A program made the translations under genes and the position numbers. The notes beneath the pieces are model-generated. The model was not told the origin of the DNA. It saw only the letters and a list, made by a program, of their open reading frames with translations, and did not search any database. A DNA stretch of 64,000 nucleotides from CAZAZQ01 sp964489705 (GTDB lineage Bacteria; Zixibacteria; MSB-5A5; GN15; FEB-12), in assembly GCA_964489705.1 (NCBI GenBank), contig CAZAZQ010000005.1, positions 1 to 64,000 of the forward strand. Direction: 5' to 3'. The first letter of the stretch is position 1. Each line of letters begins with the position of its first letter. Below, in pieces: positions 47,883 to 58,258 of the stretch.

Positions 47883-49964
47883 ATGTCTGGCGAACGTGAA
47901 CTACAGAAAGTGCGCAACATCGGTATTATGGCGCATATCGACGCTGGGAAGACGACGACGACCGAGCGGATTCTCTTCTATACGGGGAAGACGCACCAGA
48001 TCGGCGAAGTCGACGACGGCGCTGCGACCATGGACTGGATGGAGCAGGAAAAAGAGCGCGGGATTACTATCACGTCCGCCGCAACCACCTGTTTTTGGCG
48101 TAATCATACCATCAATATCATAGATACCCCCGGTCATGTCGATTTTACCGTTGAAGTGGAGCGCTCTCTGCGGGTGCTCGACGGCGCCATTGCGCTTTTC
48201 TGCGCCGTCGGCGGCGTGGAGCCGCAATCGGAGACGGTCTGGCGGCAAGCGGATAAGTACAAAGTCCCGCGTATCGCCTATATCAACAAGATGGACCGGA
48301 TGGGGGCGAATTTCGCCAATGCTCTCCAGATGATGAACGAGCGCTTCGCCTCGAAGTGTGTAGCAATCTCCATTCCGGCGGGGGAAGGGGAGTTGTTCAG
48401 CGGCATCATCGACTTGTTGTCGATGAAGTTCCGCGTTTTCAACGAGGATTCTCAAGGAACGACCTATGAAGACCTTGAGGTTCCGGAAGACATGCTTCCG
48501 ATAGCGAACGAATACCGCGAGAAATTGTTGGAAGCGGTCGCCGAATACGATGATTATCTGCTGGAACAGTTCTTACACGACAAGCCGCTGGATACCGACC
48601 GGGTCTTGAAAGCGGTGCGGAAGGCGACTATTGAACTGCACATGGTGCCGGTTTTGTGCGGCTCCTCATATAAAAATAAAGGGGTGCAAAAGCTGCTGGA
48701 TGCGGTGGTCGATTTTCTCCCTTCCCCGTTGGACAAACCGCCGATAGAAGGGCACCCGATCGACCGCGAAGATAAAATCATCCGCCGCAAACCGAGCGTG
48801 GACGAACCGACGACGGCACTGGCGTTCAAGATTATGACCGATCCGTACGTCGGGAAGCTGACGTATATCCGCGTCTACGCCGGTGAGGTAAAAGCAGGGA
48901 CGTATTTGTTGAATTCCAATACCGGTAAAAAAGAGCGGATTGCGCGCTTGTTGCGGATGCACTCGAACAAGCGGGAAGATATTCAATCGGCGCAAGCCGG
49001 AGATATTGTCGCGGCGATCGGCTTCCGCTTTACGACGACCGGCGATACCTTGTGTGATCCCAAACATCCCATCGTGCTCGAGCGGATGTCGTTCCCCGAG
49101 CCGGTGGTGGCGGTGGCGATTGAGCCGAAAACGCAAGCGGATCAGGATAAATTGAGCGAAGCGTTGGTACGCCTCTCCGAGGAAGACCCGACTTTCAAGG
49201 TCAAGCACGACGAAGAGACCGCGCAGACGATTATCAGCGGGATGGGCGAGTTGCACCTGGAGATTCTGATTGACCGCCTGCTGCGGGAATTCGGAGTTGG
49301 GGCTTCGGTCGGACGACCGATGGTGGCGTATAAAGAGACCATTACCAAAGAAGTGGAATGCGAAGGAAAGTTTATCCGTCAGACCGGCGGAAAAGGACAG
49401 TATGGTCACGTCAAGCTTCGCTTGCGCCCGACGGAGGACGGTACGCCTTTCCGCTTTGAAAGTAAATTGAGAGCGGGAAGTATCCCGAAAGAATTTGTTC
49501 CCGCCGTGGAGCAGGGAGTGCGGGAGGCGATGGAAAACGGCGTGTTGGCGGGATACCCGGTGACTGGAATCCATTGCGAACTTTTCGACGGCAGCTACCA
49601 CGAAGTCGATTCGAGCGATATGGCATATCGGGTGGCGGCGTCGATGGCGTTCAAAAACGGTGCCCGCAAAGCCGAGCCGGTGCTGCTGGAGCCGATTATG
49701 GATGTGGAGGTAGTGGTTCCGGAGGCGTATATGGGCGCCGTGGTCGGGGATTTGAATTCCCGACGGGGGAAAATCAACGGAATGGTACCGCGGGAAGATG
49801 CCACGGTGATTGCGGTAAGCGTTCCGTTATCGGAGATGTTCGGGTATGCGAATACCCTTCGCAATATCTCTCAGGGACGGGCGGTCTTTACGATGCAGTT
49901 TGCCAAATACCAGCCGGTCCCGAACGAGGTGTCGAAAAAAATGTTGGAGAATGTTAGGTTATAG
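47883..49964 (+). CDS. fusA: Elongation factor G
   Basis: Translocation GTPase of 693 residues from the ATG at 47883 (SGERELQKVRNIGIMAHIDAG); an earlier frame start at 47856 is rejected as lacking family similarity. P-loop AHIDAGKTT, GITITSAATT switch I, DTPGHVDF switch II, NKMD. Domains 2-5 follow with VKHDEETAQTIISGMGELHLEI and SRRGKINGMV. It is a normal EF-G by length and motifs. Confidence 0.97.
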   Translation: MSGERELQKVRNIGIMAHIDAGKTTTTERILFYTGKTHQIGEVDDGAATMDWMEQEKERGITITSAATTCFWRNHTINIIDTPGHVDFTVEVERSLRVLDGAIALFCAVGGVEPQSETVWRQADKYKVPRIAYINKMDRMGANFANALQMMNERFASKCVAISIPAGEGELFSGIIDLLSMKFRVFNEDSQGTTYEDLEVPEDMLPIANEYREKLLEAVAEYDDYLLEQFLHDKPLDTDRVLKAVRKATIELHMVPVLCGSSYKNKGVQKLLDAVVDFLPSPLDKPPIEGHPIDREDKIIRRKPSVDEPTTALAFKIMTDPYVGKLTYIRVYAGEVKAGTYLLNSNTGKKERIARLLRMHSNKREDIQSAQAGDIVAAIGFRFTTTGDTLCDPKHPIVLERMSFPEPVVAVAIEPKTQADQDKLSEALVRLSEEDPTFKVKHDEETAQTIISGMGELHLEILIDRLLREFGVGASVGRPMVAYKETITKEVECEGKFIRQTGGKGQYGHVKLRLRPTEDGTPFRFESKLRAGSIPKEFVPAVEQGVREAMENGVLAGYPVTGIHCELFDGSYHEVDSSDMAYRVAASMAFKNGARKAEPVLLEPIMDVEVVVPEAYMGAVVGDLNSRRGKINGMVPREDATVIAVSVPLSEMFGYANTLRNISQGRAVFTMQFAKYQPVPNEVSKKMLENVRL

Positions 49965-51191
<1,227 letters not shown>

Positions 51192-51209
51192 GCGAAGGAT
51201 AGACGTGCT

Positions 51210-51518
51210 ATGAATGTGCAGAAAATCCGCATTCGGTTGAAAGCGTATGACCATTATGCCTTAGACCGATCGACAAAAGAAATTGCGCGGACGGTTATCC
51301 GCACGGGAGCTCGTATTGTCGGACCGGTACCGCTTCCGACCAAGCGGACGGTCTATACCGTTCTTCGCTCTCCTCATGTCGATAAAAAGTCGCGGGAACA
51401 GTTTGAGACAAGAATTCACAAACGATTGATTGACATTTACGATTCGACACCACAAACTGTCGATGCGCTGATGAAATTGGATTTACCGGCTGGTGTGGAT
51501 GTGGAGATTAAGACCTGA
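51210..51518 (+). CDS. rpsJ: 30S ribosomal protein S10
   Basis: 102 residues. KIRIRLKAYDHYALDRS and the loop IVGPVPLPTKRTVYTVLRSPHVDKKSREQFE in segments are conserved. It joins the 30S head and, with NusB, antitermination complexes. First gene of the S10 group, following tuf by 18 bp. Confidence 0.97.
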   Translation: MNVQKIRIRLKAYDHYALDRSTKEIARTVIRTGARIVGPVPLPTKRTVYTVLRSPHVDKKSREQFETRIHKRLIDIYDSTPQTVDALMKLDLPAGVDVEIKT

Positions 51519-51530
51519 TAGGGAATGGCT

Positions 51531-52148
51531 ATGAAAGAGATACTCGGGAAAAAAATCGGTATGACACGCGTCTTCGATGAGAATGGGGACACCATTCCGG
51601 TGACGGTTATTGAGGCCGGTCCCTGTCCGGTGGTGATGAAGAAAGCCGAAACGGTCTACCAAGTCGGATTCGGTACGCGACGCAAGAGCCGTATCAACAA
51701 GCCTCTCGCCGGTCATTTTGCGAAAGCGAAAGTGGAGCCGACGCAATACCTTCGCGACATTCGGTATGACGAAGCGGAGCTTGAAGTCGGCGCTACCTTG
51801 ACCGTCGACATGTTCAAGGTGGGCGAGCGGGTTGATGTGACCGGTATTTCGCGCGGCTTGGGGTTTGCCGGTGGGATGAAACGTCACCATTTCTCCGGTG
51901 CCAACAAGACCCACGGGCAATCCGACCGCTGGCGGGCTCCCGGTTCGATCGGACAGTCGTCGTACCCCTCGCGGGTGTTCAAGGGTTTGCGGATGGCAGG
52001 CCGGATGGGCAAAGACAAGGTCACGACCTTGAATCTGGAAATCGTACAGATATTTGAGAACGAGAACCTGATGCTGATAAAAGGTGCCGTACCGGGGAAT
52101 AAAGGCTCGCTGGTGAAAATACGGACGACAAATCGCGGTAGGCGGTAG
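51531..52148 (+). CDS. rplC: 50S ribosomal protein L3
   Basis: 205 residues from the ATG at 51531, with GGGA six bases upstream; an ATG at 51525 is nearly as likely and adds two residues. LGKKIGMTRVF begins the protein, and GMKRHHFSGANKTHGQSD is the loop reaching the peptidyl-transferase centre. One of the first 50S assembly proteins. Confidence 0.96.
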   Translation: MKEILGKKIGMTRVFDENGDTIPVTVIEAGPCPVVMKKAETVYQVGFGTRRKSRINKPLAGHFAKAKVEPTQYLRDIRYDEAELEVGATLTVDMFKVGERVDVTGISRGLGFAGGMKRHHFSGANKTHGQSDRWRAPGSIGQSSYPSRVFKGLRMAGRMGKDKVTTLNLEIVQIFENENLMLIKGAVPGNKGSLVKIRTTNRGRR

Positions 52149-52159
52149 GTGATAAAGGT

Positions 52160-52783
52160 ATGAACGTGAAAGTATACAATCAGGAAGGTCAGGAAGTCGG
52201 GACGGTTGATTTGAAGCCCGAAATCTTCGAGATAGAGCCGAACGAGGCGGTTGTTCACCAGTATATTGTGAACTTCCTTGCCCGTCAACGCAGCGGGAAC
52301 GCCTCGACCAAGACCCGCCACGAAGTGCGCGGCGGCGGAAAGAAGCCGTGGCGCCAGAAAGGCACCGGTCGGGCGCGGGCGGGAACGATTCGCTCACCGC
52401 TCTGGCGCGGCGGCGGTACTGTCTTCGGACCGCACCCGCGAAGCTACGGTTCCAAGATGCCGAAGCGGATGAAATCGTTGGCGCTGCGTTCGCTCTTTTC
52501 CGACAAAGCGAAGGCGGAGCGCATCAAAGTGCTCGACAAGCTGGAGCTGGAGCGAATCAAGACGAAGGATATGGTGGATATTCTGTCCCGTTTTGACCTG
52601 GCGGATAAGAAGTGCTTGCTTTTGGATGAAGGGAAAAACGAGAAACTGGTGTTGTCCTGCCGGAACTTGAAGAAATTGAAATACTCGCGTGCCGCGCTGG
52701 CGAACGGTTATGATTTGATTAACGCCGACTGGCTGATTATAACGAAAGCCGGGTTGGAAAAGGTGGAGGAGGTGTTCGGATGA
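52160..52783 (+). CDS. rplD: 50S ribosomal protein L4
   Basis: 207 residues. RQRSGNASTKTRHEVRGGGKKPWRQKGTGRARAG in segments is the exit-tunnel loop; GPHPRSYGSKMPKRMK follows. In E. coli L4 represses the S10 operon. Its stop overlaps the rplW start (ATGA). Confidence 0.97.
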   Translation: MNVKVYNQEGQEVGTVDLKPEIFEIEPNEAVVHQYIVNFLARQRSGNASTKTRHEVRGGGKKPWRQKGTGRARAGTIRSPLWRGGGTVFGPHPRSYGSKMPKRMKSLALRSLFSDKAKAERIKVLDKLELERIKTKDMVDILSRFDLADKKCLLLDEGKNEKLVLSCRNLKKLKYSRAALANGYDLINADWLIITKAGLEKVEEVFG

Positions 52784-53073
52784 CCCATGACCCCCGACAA
52801 ATCATAAAGCTGCATATAACGACCGAACGCTCCACGAAATTGCGTGAGCAGAATAATGAGTACGTTTTCAAAGTAGATAAAAAAGCGAATAAACATGCAA
52901 TCAAACAAGCCGTCGAGAGCGCTTTCAAGGTGAAAGTCGACTCGGTGCGGACGATGATTGTGCCCGGCAAACTCCGTCGGATGGGACGCTACGAAGGTAA
53001 GACCCCGACGTGGAAAAAAGCGATTGTGCGGTTGAAACCGGGTGAATCGATATCGATATTTGACAATATTTAG
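52780..53073 (+). CDS. rplW: 50S ribosomal protein L23
   Basis: 97 residues. ITTERSTKLREQNNEYVFKV and the loop before KVDSVRTMIVPGKLRRMGR are typical. It forms the docking site for trigger factor and SRP at the tunnel exit. Coupled to rplD by a four-base overlap. Confidence 0.96.
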   Translation: MTHDPRQIIKLHITTERSTKLREQNNEYVFKVDKKANKHAIKQAVESAFKVKVDSVRTMIVPGKLRRMGRYEGKTPTWKKAIVRLKPGESISIFDNI

Positions 53074-53096
53074 GATGTGATGATTGGTGGTCGATT

Positions 53097-53927
53097 ATGG
53101 CTGTAAAAAAGTTTAATCCGATAACCCCGTCGTTGAGATTTCGAACGGTTCCGACGTTTGAAGAGATAACCTCGACCGTGCCGGAAAAATCTCTCCTGGA
53201 ACCTCTGCGGAAATCCGGCGGCAGGAACAACAAGGGAAGAATCACGGCGTTTTGCCGGGGCGGCGGTCATAAGCGCCATTATCGCATAATCGATTTCAAA
53301 CGCGATAAGCGCAACATTCCCGCCCGCGTCGCTTCCATCGAGTACGACCCGAACCGCTCGGCGCGGATCGCCTTGTTGCACTACGTCGACGGAGAAAAAC
53401 GATACATTCTGGCGCCGAACGACTTGAAGGTGGATGATGTCGTGGTTGCCGGTGATAACGTTGACAACCGTGTCGGCAATGCCATGCCCTTGGCGAATAT
53501 GCTGTTGGGTACCATCTGCCACAATATCGAACTGCGCCCGGGCCGCGGCGGACAGATGGCGCGCTCGGCGGGGTCGTTCGTGCAGTTGATGGCGAAAGAG
53601 GGCAACAAAGCCATTTTGAAGATGCCCTCCGGTGAAGTGAGAACGGTGCCGCTGTCGTGTTACGGTACCATCGGGCAAGTGTCCAATATCGACCATAAAA
53701 ATATCATTTGGGGAAAAGCCGGGGCTTCCCGCTGGCGGGGGCGTCGACCCTCGGTGCGCGGGGTGGCGATGAACCCTGTCGATCACCCGATGGGCGGCGG
53801 CGAAGGACGCAGCTCGGGCGGACGGCATCCCTGTACACCCTGGGGGAAGCCGACCAAAGGGTATAAAACCCGGCGGAAAAGAAAATCGACTGACCATCTG
53901 ATTCAGGATCGTAGAACGAAGATTTAA
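53097..53927 (+). CDS. rplB: 50S ribosomal protein L2
   Basis: 276 residues, normal length. GRITAFCRGGGHKRHYRIIDF and the C-terminal MNPVDHPMGGGEG with GRHPCTPWGKPTKG are intact, including the His near the peptidyl-transferase centre. Confidence 0.97.
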   Translation: MAVKKFNPITPSLRFRTVPTFEEITSTVPEKSLLEPLRKSGGRNNKGRITAFCRGGGHKRHYRIIDFKRDKRNIPARVASIEYDPNRSARIALLHYVDGEKRYILAPNDLKVDDVVVAGDNVDNRVGNAMPLANMLLGTICHNIELRPGRGGQMARSAGSFVQLMAKEGNKAILKMPSGEVRTVPLSCYGTIGQVSNIDHKNIIWGKAGASRWRGRRPSVRGVAMNPVDHPMGGGEGRSSGGRHPCTPWGKPTKGYKTRRKRKSTDHLIQDRRTKI

Positions 53928-53943
53928 GGACGGAGAGTAGGAG

Positions 53944-54234
53944 ATGCCTCGATCGATAAAAAAAGGTCCCTTTGTGGACGCCAAGTTACTGAAGAAAGTA
54001 ACGGCTTTGAATGAATCCGGGGAGAAGAAAGTGATCAAGACCTGGTCACGACGTTCGACCGTCATTCCCGAGTTTGTCGGGCACACCATTGCCGTGCATA
54101 CCGGGAATAAATTCGTTCCGATTTACATTACCGAGAATATGGTTGGTCACAAGCTGGGCGAGTTTGCCCCTACCCGGACGTTTCGAGGACATGGCGGCAA
54201 GCTGGTGGAACATGCGTCCTCGGTGAAAGGCTAA
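53944..54234 (+). CDS. rpsS: 30S ribosomal protein S19
   Basis: 96 residues. PRSIKKGPFVDAKLLKKV, TWSRRSTVIPEFVGHTIAVH and KLGEFAPTRTFRGHGG are all present. S19 binds the 30S head with S13. AGGAG precedes the ATG. Confidence 0.97.
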   Translation: MPRSIKKGPFVDAKLLKKVTALNESGEKKVIKTWSRRSTVIPEFVGHTIAVHTGNKFVPIYITENMVGHKLGEFAPTRTFRGHGGKLVEHASSVKG

Positions 54235-54242
54235 GGTGATTT

Positions 54243-54791
54243 ATGCTCGTAAAAGCGACTGCTCGACTGCGATATGTTAGCATACCCCCGAGGAAAATGC
54301 GCCTGGTGGCGAACATGGTGAAGGGTATGCCGGTGGAAAAGGCGTTGAACATTTTGAACTTTACGCCCAAAATCGCCGCTCATCACATCGCCAAGACGTT
54401 GAAGTCGGCGGCGGCGAACGCCCTTTCGCTTGAGGGTACCGACCACTTACGGCCGGAAAGCTTGGTTGTGAAAAGTATCGTCGTTGACGAAGCCCCGACG
54501 GCGAAACGGATTCGTTTTCAGTCGATGGGACGGGCGTTTCGATATCGGAAGCGTTACTGCCATCTGACGGTGCAACTCGTCGGTGAGACGGATAAGCCGC
54601 CGGAGAAGAAGATAAAAAGAAAAGGGAGCAGCGAGGAAAAACCGAAAAAGAAGGCAACCTCGAAGGCAAAATCCGCTGATGAAGTGAAGGCGGAGGCGAA
54701 AAAGAAAGCTCCGGCGAAAAGTTCCGCCAAGAAAACGGCGGCGAAGAAAAATACCGGCGCCGAGGCTGCCGAGGGAGAAGAGAAGTCGTGA
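54243..54791 (+). CDS. rplV: 50S ribosomal protein L22 with long basic tail
   Basis: 182 residues, about 70 more than usual. The normal L22 body (RLRYVSIPPRKMRLVANMVKG, ALSLEGTDHL, RAFRYRKRYCHLTVQL) ends near 113. Beyond it is a Lys/Ala/Ser/Glu-rich low-complexity tail resembling histone-H1-like ends. The body lines the exit tunnel; the tail would lie at the ribosome surface. Its function is unknown. Confidence 0.95.
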   Translation: MLVKATARLRYVSIPPRKMRLVANMVKGMPVEKALNILNFTPKIAAHHIAKTLKSAAANALSLEGTDHLRPESLVVKSIVVDEAPTAKRIRFQSMGRAFRYRKRYCHLTVQLVGETDKPPEKKIKRKGSSEEKPKKKATSKAKSADEVKAEAKKKAPAKSSAKKTAAKKNTGAEAAEGEEKS

Positions 54792-54825
54792 ACGTTTATT
54801 GTTTTGACGGACGAAGGAGATAAGT

Positions 54826-55740
54826 TTGGGACAAAAGACACATCCAATCGGGTTGCGGTTAGGTATTAACAAAACCTGGAACAGCAGGTGGTATGCGAAC
54901 AACAGTCGCTTTCCGCGCTTGCTTTATGAAGACCTGTTGATTAAGCGCTATATAGCGACGCGGCTTGACAATGCAGGTATTGCCGGCGTACAGATTTCTC
55001 GCGACGCCAAGAAGGTGACCGTCGACATCAATACCTCCCGCCCCGGTATCGTTATCGGTCGGAAGGGAGCGGAGGTCGACAAACTTCGCGAGGAATTGCA
55101 GTTGTTGACCAAGCGGGATATCATGCTCAACATCGTTGAGGTGAGAAAGCCGGAGTTGTCGGCAAAGTTGGTCGCCGATTCCATCGCCCGTCAGTTGGAA
55201 GGACGGGTATCGTTCCGCCGGGCGATGAAGAAAGCCCTTGCCGCAACGATGAAGATGGGTGCTGTCGGAATCAAGATTCAATGTGCCGGTCGTTTGGCGG
55301 GTGCGGAAATCGCCCGTACGGAAAAATACCGGGAAGGACGAGTGCCGTTGCATACCCTTCGGGCTGACATCGACTATGCGACCTCGACGGCGCATACCAC
55401 CTACGGCTGTATCGGGGTGAAGGTATGGATTTGTCGCGGCGAGATTCTCGAAGCCGGCAAGTTTATGCGCGAGGAACAGGAAAAAGGCGAAGAGCGCGCC
55501 GACGCTCTCGATGTCCGCGCAAAGAAGGCGAAACGGGGAGGCGAGAAGCCTCGCAAACGTCCTCGCGGACGGATTCGCCGAGCTGGTCGTCCCTCCGGAC
55601 CTCCGCCGAAAGGGCGCCGTCCGGAACCTCCCAAGGACAGCGGCAGTGAGAAACAAGCTCCCCAAGCGAGCGCCGATGCCTCTCAAGCACGCCCGGCAAC
55701 GGATGGTAGTTCTTCGTCGGAGCCGAAGAAGACGGATTGA
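54826..55740 (+). CDS. rpsC: 30S ribosomal protein S3 with long C-terminal tail
   Basis: 304 residues against a usual 210-235. TTG start at 54826 with AAGGAG upstream (GQKTHPIGLRLGI). The KH domain GRKGAEVDKLREEL and GAVGIKIQCAGRLAGAEIAR are standard. From about residue 213 a charged helix (EEQEKGEERADAL) leads to an Arg/Pro/Gly-rich then Ser/Ala/Glu-rich disordered tail. S3 lies at the mRNA entry site. Confidence 0.95.
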   Translation: MGQKTHPIGLRLGINKTWNSRWYANNSRFPRLLYEDLLIKRYIATRLDNAGIAGVQISRDAKKVTVDINTSRPGIVIGRKGAEVDKLREELQLLTKRDIMLNIVEVRKPELSAKLVADSIARQLEGRVSFRRAMKKALAATMKMGAVGIKIQCAGRLAGAEIARTEKYREGRVPLHTLRADIDYATSTAHTTYGCIGVKVWICRGEILEAGKFMREEQEKGEERADALDVRAKKAKRGGEKPRKRPRGRIRRAGRPSGPPPKGRRPEPPKDSGSEKQAPQASADASQARPATDGSSSSEPKKTD

Positions 55741-55767
55741 GATGCTGTAAGGATGGAGTGACGATTT

Positions 55768-56190
55768 ATGTTGATGCCGAAAAAGACAAAGTTTCGCAAA
55801 GCCCAGCGCGGACGCCTGAAAGGGAAGACCAAGGGGGGCGCCACGATTAGTTTCGGGGAGTTCGGCTTGAAGGCGTTGGAACCGTGCTGGTTGACGAACC
55901 GGCAGATTGAAGCGGCTCGTATTGCGATGACCCGATACATCAAGCGGGGTGGGAAAATTTGGATACGCGTCTTCCCGGATAAGCCGGTGACGAAGAAGCC
56001 GGCTGAAACGAGAATGGGAAAAGGGAAAGGCGCTCCCGAATACTGGGTAGCGGTGGTGAAACCGGGACGGATCCTCTTTGAAATCGAAGGGGTCTCCGAA
56101 AACCTGGCGCGGGAAGCGATGCGGTTAGCCGCCAACAAGCTTCCCATGAAAGCTCGGTTCGTCACCCGTTCTGAGACGGAAGGAGTGTAG
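55768..56190 (+). CDS. rplP: 50S ribosomal protein L16
   Basis: 140 residues. MLMPKKTKFRKAQRGRLKG is the standard beginning, then GEFGLKALEPCWLTNRQIEA and GAPEYWVAVVKPGRILFE. It contacts the A-site tRNA and is needed for the active peptidyl-transferase centre. Confidence 0.97.
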   Translation: MLMPKKTKFRKAQRGRLKGKTKGGATISFGEFGLKALEPCWLTNRQIEAARIAMTRYIKRGGKIWIRVFPDKPVTKKPAETRMGKGKGAPEYWVAVVKPGRILFEIEGVSENLAREAMRLAANKLPMKARFVTRSETEGV

Positions 56191-56192
56191 TT

Positions 56193-56456
56193 GTGCTGAA
56201 AGTTCAGGCGTTGCGAGAGATGACCCGCGAAGAATTGGAGCAGAAGCGGCTGGAGCTGTTGGAAGAACAGTTCAACCTGCGGATGCGCCGGTCGTTGAAG
56301 TCGCTTGACAATCCCCTTCGGTTGAGACAGATTCGGAGGGAAATTGCCAAGATTTTGACGATTCTGAATGAAGACAGGCTCGGCATACGGAAATTGGCGG
56401 ATACCAGTACGTCCATTTTAGCCCAGTCGGAGACCAAAAAAGAAAAGAAGAGTTAA
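56193..56456 (+). CDS. rpmC: 50S ribosomal protein L29
   Basis: 87 residues, GTG start at 56193 with AAGGAG upstream and two bases after the rplP stop. Two-helix core LREMTREELEQKRLELLEEQFNLRMRR (in parts) and LRQIRREIAKILTIL; the tail is about 20 residues longer than the smallest L29. Located at the tunnel exit beside L23. Confidence 0.95.
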   Translation: MLKVQALREMTREELEQKRLELLEEQFNLRMRRSLKSLDNPLRLRQIRREIAKILTILNEDRLGIRKLADTSTSILAQSETKKEKKS

Positions 56457-56473
56457 TTGAGGAATAACTGACA

Positions 56474-56740
56474 ATGGCAGAAACAAGGAAACAGAATTAC
56501 CGAAAAGTTCGGGTTGGGACAGTTATTTCGGACAAGCCTGATAAGAGCATCGTGGTGCGGGTTGAACGGACGATGAGACATCCGGTCTACAAGAAAATTT
56601 TCAGCACGTCGTCGAAGCTGTTTGCGCATGATGAAAACAACGAAGCGCGGATCGGCGATGTGGTTCGGGTAATGGAAACCAGACCGCTGTCGGCGAAAAA
56701 ACGTTGGCGTTTGGTTGAGATTATAGAAAAGGCAAAGTGA
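56474..56740 (+). CDS. rpsQ: 30S ribosomal protein S17
   Basis: 88 residues. VGTVISDKPDKSIVVRVER, HPVYKKI and IGDVVRVMETRPLSAKKRWRLVEI are diagnostic of this OB-fold 16S rRNA-binding protein. Confidence 0.96.
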   Translation: MAETRKQNYRKVRVGTVISDKPDKSIVVRVERTMRHPVYKKIFSTSSKLFAHDENNEARIGDVVRVMETRPLSAKKRWRLVEIIEKAK

Positions 56741-56782
56741 TAAACGTTTTGCGAGCCAAGACTGTGTAAAGGTGATGAGTAG

Positions 56783-57148
56783 ATGATTCAGGAATATACA
56801 GTGCTATCGGTAGCTGATAACTCGGGTGCGAAGAAGGTGATGTGTTTCCGTATCCTCGGGGGTCGGAAAAAATACGCCAGCATCGGTGATATCATCGTGG
56901 TAACGGTCAAGGAAGCGATTCCCGGCGGAACCGTGAAAAAGTCGGAGGTCTGCAAGGCGGTGGTCGTGCGTACCAAAGCCCAACTGCATCGCCGGGACGG
57001 TTCTTCTATCAGTTTTTCCGACAATGCGGCGGTGATTATCAATGACCAACGCGAACCGCGCGGGACCCGTATTTTCGGACCGGTTGCCCGGGAGTTACGC
57101 GAAAAGCAGTTCATGAAAATTATATCTCTTGCCCCAGAGGTATTGTGA
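56783..57148 (+). CDS. rplN: 50S ribosomal protein L14
   Basis: 121 residues. IQEYTVLSVADNSGAKKVMC, GDIIVVTVKEAIPGG and GTRIFGPVARELRE are conserved. It forms an intersubunit bridge with 16S rRNA. Confidence 0.97.
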   Translation: MIQEYTVLSVADNSGAKKVMCFRILGGRKKYASIGDIIVVTVKEAIPGGTVKKSEVCKAVVVRTKAQLHRRDGSSISFSDNAAVIINDQREPRGTRIFGPVARELREKQFMKIISLAPEVL

Positions 57149-57164
57149 GCGGGAGGTGGATGAA

Positions 57165-57482
57165 ATGTACATAAAAAAAGGCGACACGGTTTACATTCGG
57201 TCTGGCGCTTTCAAAGGCAAAACGGGCAAGGTCTTGTTCGTCAATACCAAGAAGCAGACCGTGCTGGTGGAAGGCATCAATATGAGAAAACGCCACCAGC
57301 GCCCGACGCAAAACAACCCGAGCGGCGGGATTATCACGATTGAAGCGCCCATTCATATCAGCAACGTGGCGCTGTATTCCTCAACGTTGGGAGGTCCCAC
57401 CAAGGTTTCGTACCGACGGATTGACGAAGGTGGGAAGAAGGTAAAGGTGCGGATTTGTCGCAAAACCGGAGAGCAATTGTAG
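57165..57482 (+). CDS. rplX: 50S ribosomal protein L24
   Basis: 105 residues from the ATG at 57165, which has GGGAGG at 57151-57156; an in-frame TTG at 57129 would overlap rplN and is rejected. KOW motif KKGDTVYIRSGAFKGKTGKV and the NMRKRHQRPTQ loop are present. An assembly initiator of the 50S subunit. Confidence 0.96.
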   Translation: MYIKKGDTVYIRSGAFKGKTGKVLFVNTKKQTVLVEGINMRKRHQRPTQNNPSGGIITIEAPIHISNVALYSSTLGGPTKVSYRRIDEGGKKVKVRICRKTGEQL

Positions 57483-57491
57483 GACCCTATC

Positions 57492-58031
57492 ATGGCACGG
57501 CTTAAAGAAAAATACGAGAAAGAAATTCGACCGGCGTTGATGAAAGAAGGCGGGTACTCCTCCATTATGGAAGTGCCCAAACTGGCCAAGATTACGATTA
57601 ATATCGGCGTTGGCGAAGCCCTCCAAAACGCCAAGGCGTTGGAGGCGGCAATGGACGATCTGGCGAAGATTACCGGTCGGAAGCCGTACGTCACCCGGGC
57701 GAAGAAAAGCATTTCCAACTTTAAGCTGCGCAAGGGCGCCGCTATCGGATGTGCCGTCACCTTGCGCCGGGAAGCGATGTACGAGTTTTTTGATCGTTTG
57801 GTCAATATCGCCATTCCCCGAATCCGCGACTTTCGGGGGATAAATCCGAAAGCGTTTGACGGCCGGGGGAATTTTAACTTGGGGTTGCGCGAGCAACTTA
57901 TTTTCCCGGAAATAGATTATGACAAAATTGATAAAATACGCGGGATGAACATTTCCATCACCACCACCGCCAAGACCGACGAAGAAGGTCGGCGGTTGTT
58001 GACGGAGTTGGGAATGCCGTTCCGCAAGTAG
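57492..58031 (+). CDS. rplE: 50S ribosomal protein L5
   Basis: 179 residues. ITINIGVGEALQNAKALE, GRKPYVTRAKKSISNFKLRKG and GNFNLGLREQLIFPEIDYDKI (in parts) are typical. It binds 5S rRNA in the central protuberance. Confidence 0.97.
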   Translation: MARLKEKYEKEIRPALMKEGGYSSIMEVPKLAKITINIGVGEALQNAKALEAAMDDLAKITGRKPYVTRAKKSISNFKLRKGAAIGCAVTLRREAMYEFFDRLVNIAIPRIRDFRGINPKAFDGRGNFNLGLREQLIFPEIDYDKIDKIRGMNISITTTAKTDEEGRRLLTELGMPFRK

Positions 58032-58038
58032 GAGACTG

Positions 58039-58224
58039 ATGGCAAAGAAGTGTTTAATCGTTAAGCAGAAGCGTCCGCCGAAGTTCAAGGTGCGGGCATA
58101 TAACCGGTGTCAGCGTTGCGGCAGGCCGCGGGCATATATGCGCCGTTTCGGGCTGTGCCGAATTTGCTTTAGAGAGTTAGCCCTGGCGGGAGAGATTCCC
58201 GGAGTGGTGAAAGCCAGTTGGTAG
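58039..58224 (+). CDS. rpsN: 30S ribosomal protein S14, zinc type
   Basis: 61-residue short form with a four-cysteine zinc site (Cys24, Cys27, Cys40, Cys43). RCGRPRAYMRRFGLCRICFRE in parts matches the family. Lies between rplE and rpsH as in most spc operons. Confidence 0.97.
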   Translation: MAKKCLIVKQKRPPKFKVRAYNRCQRCGRPRAYMRRFGLCRICFRELALAGEIPGVVKASW

Positions 58225-58258
58225 CTGAAAAAATGGAAGGTAAGCGGAGTTTGATTTT

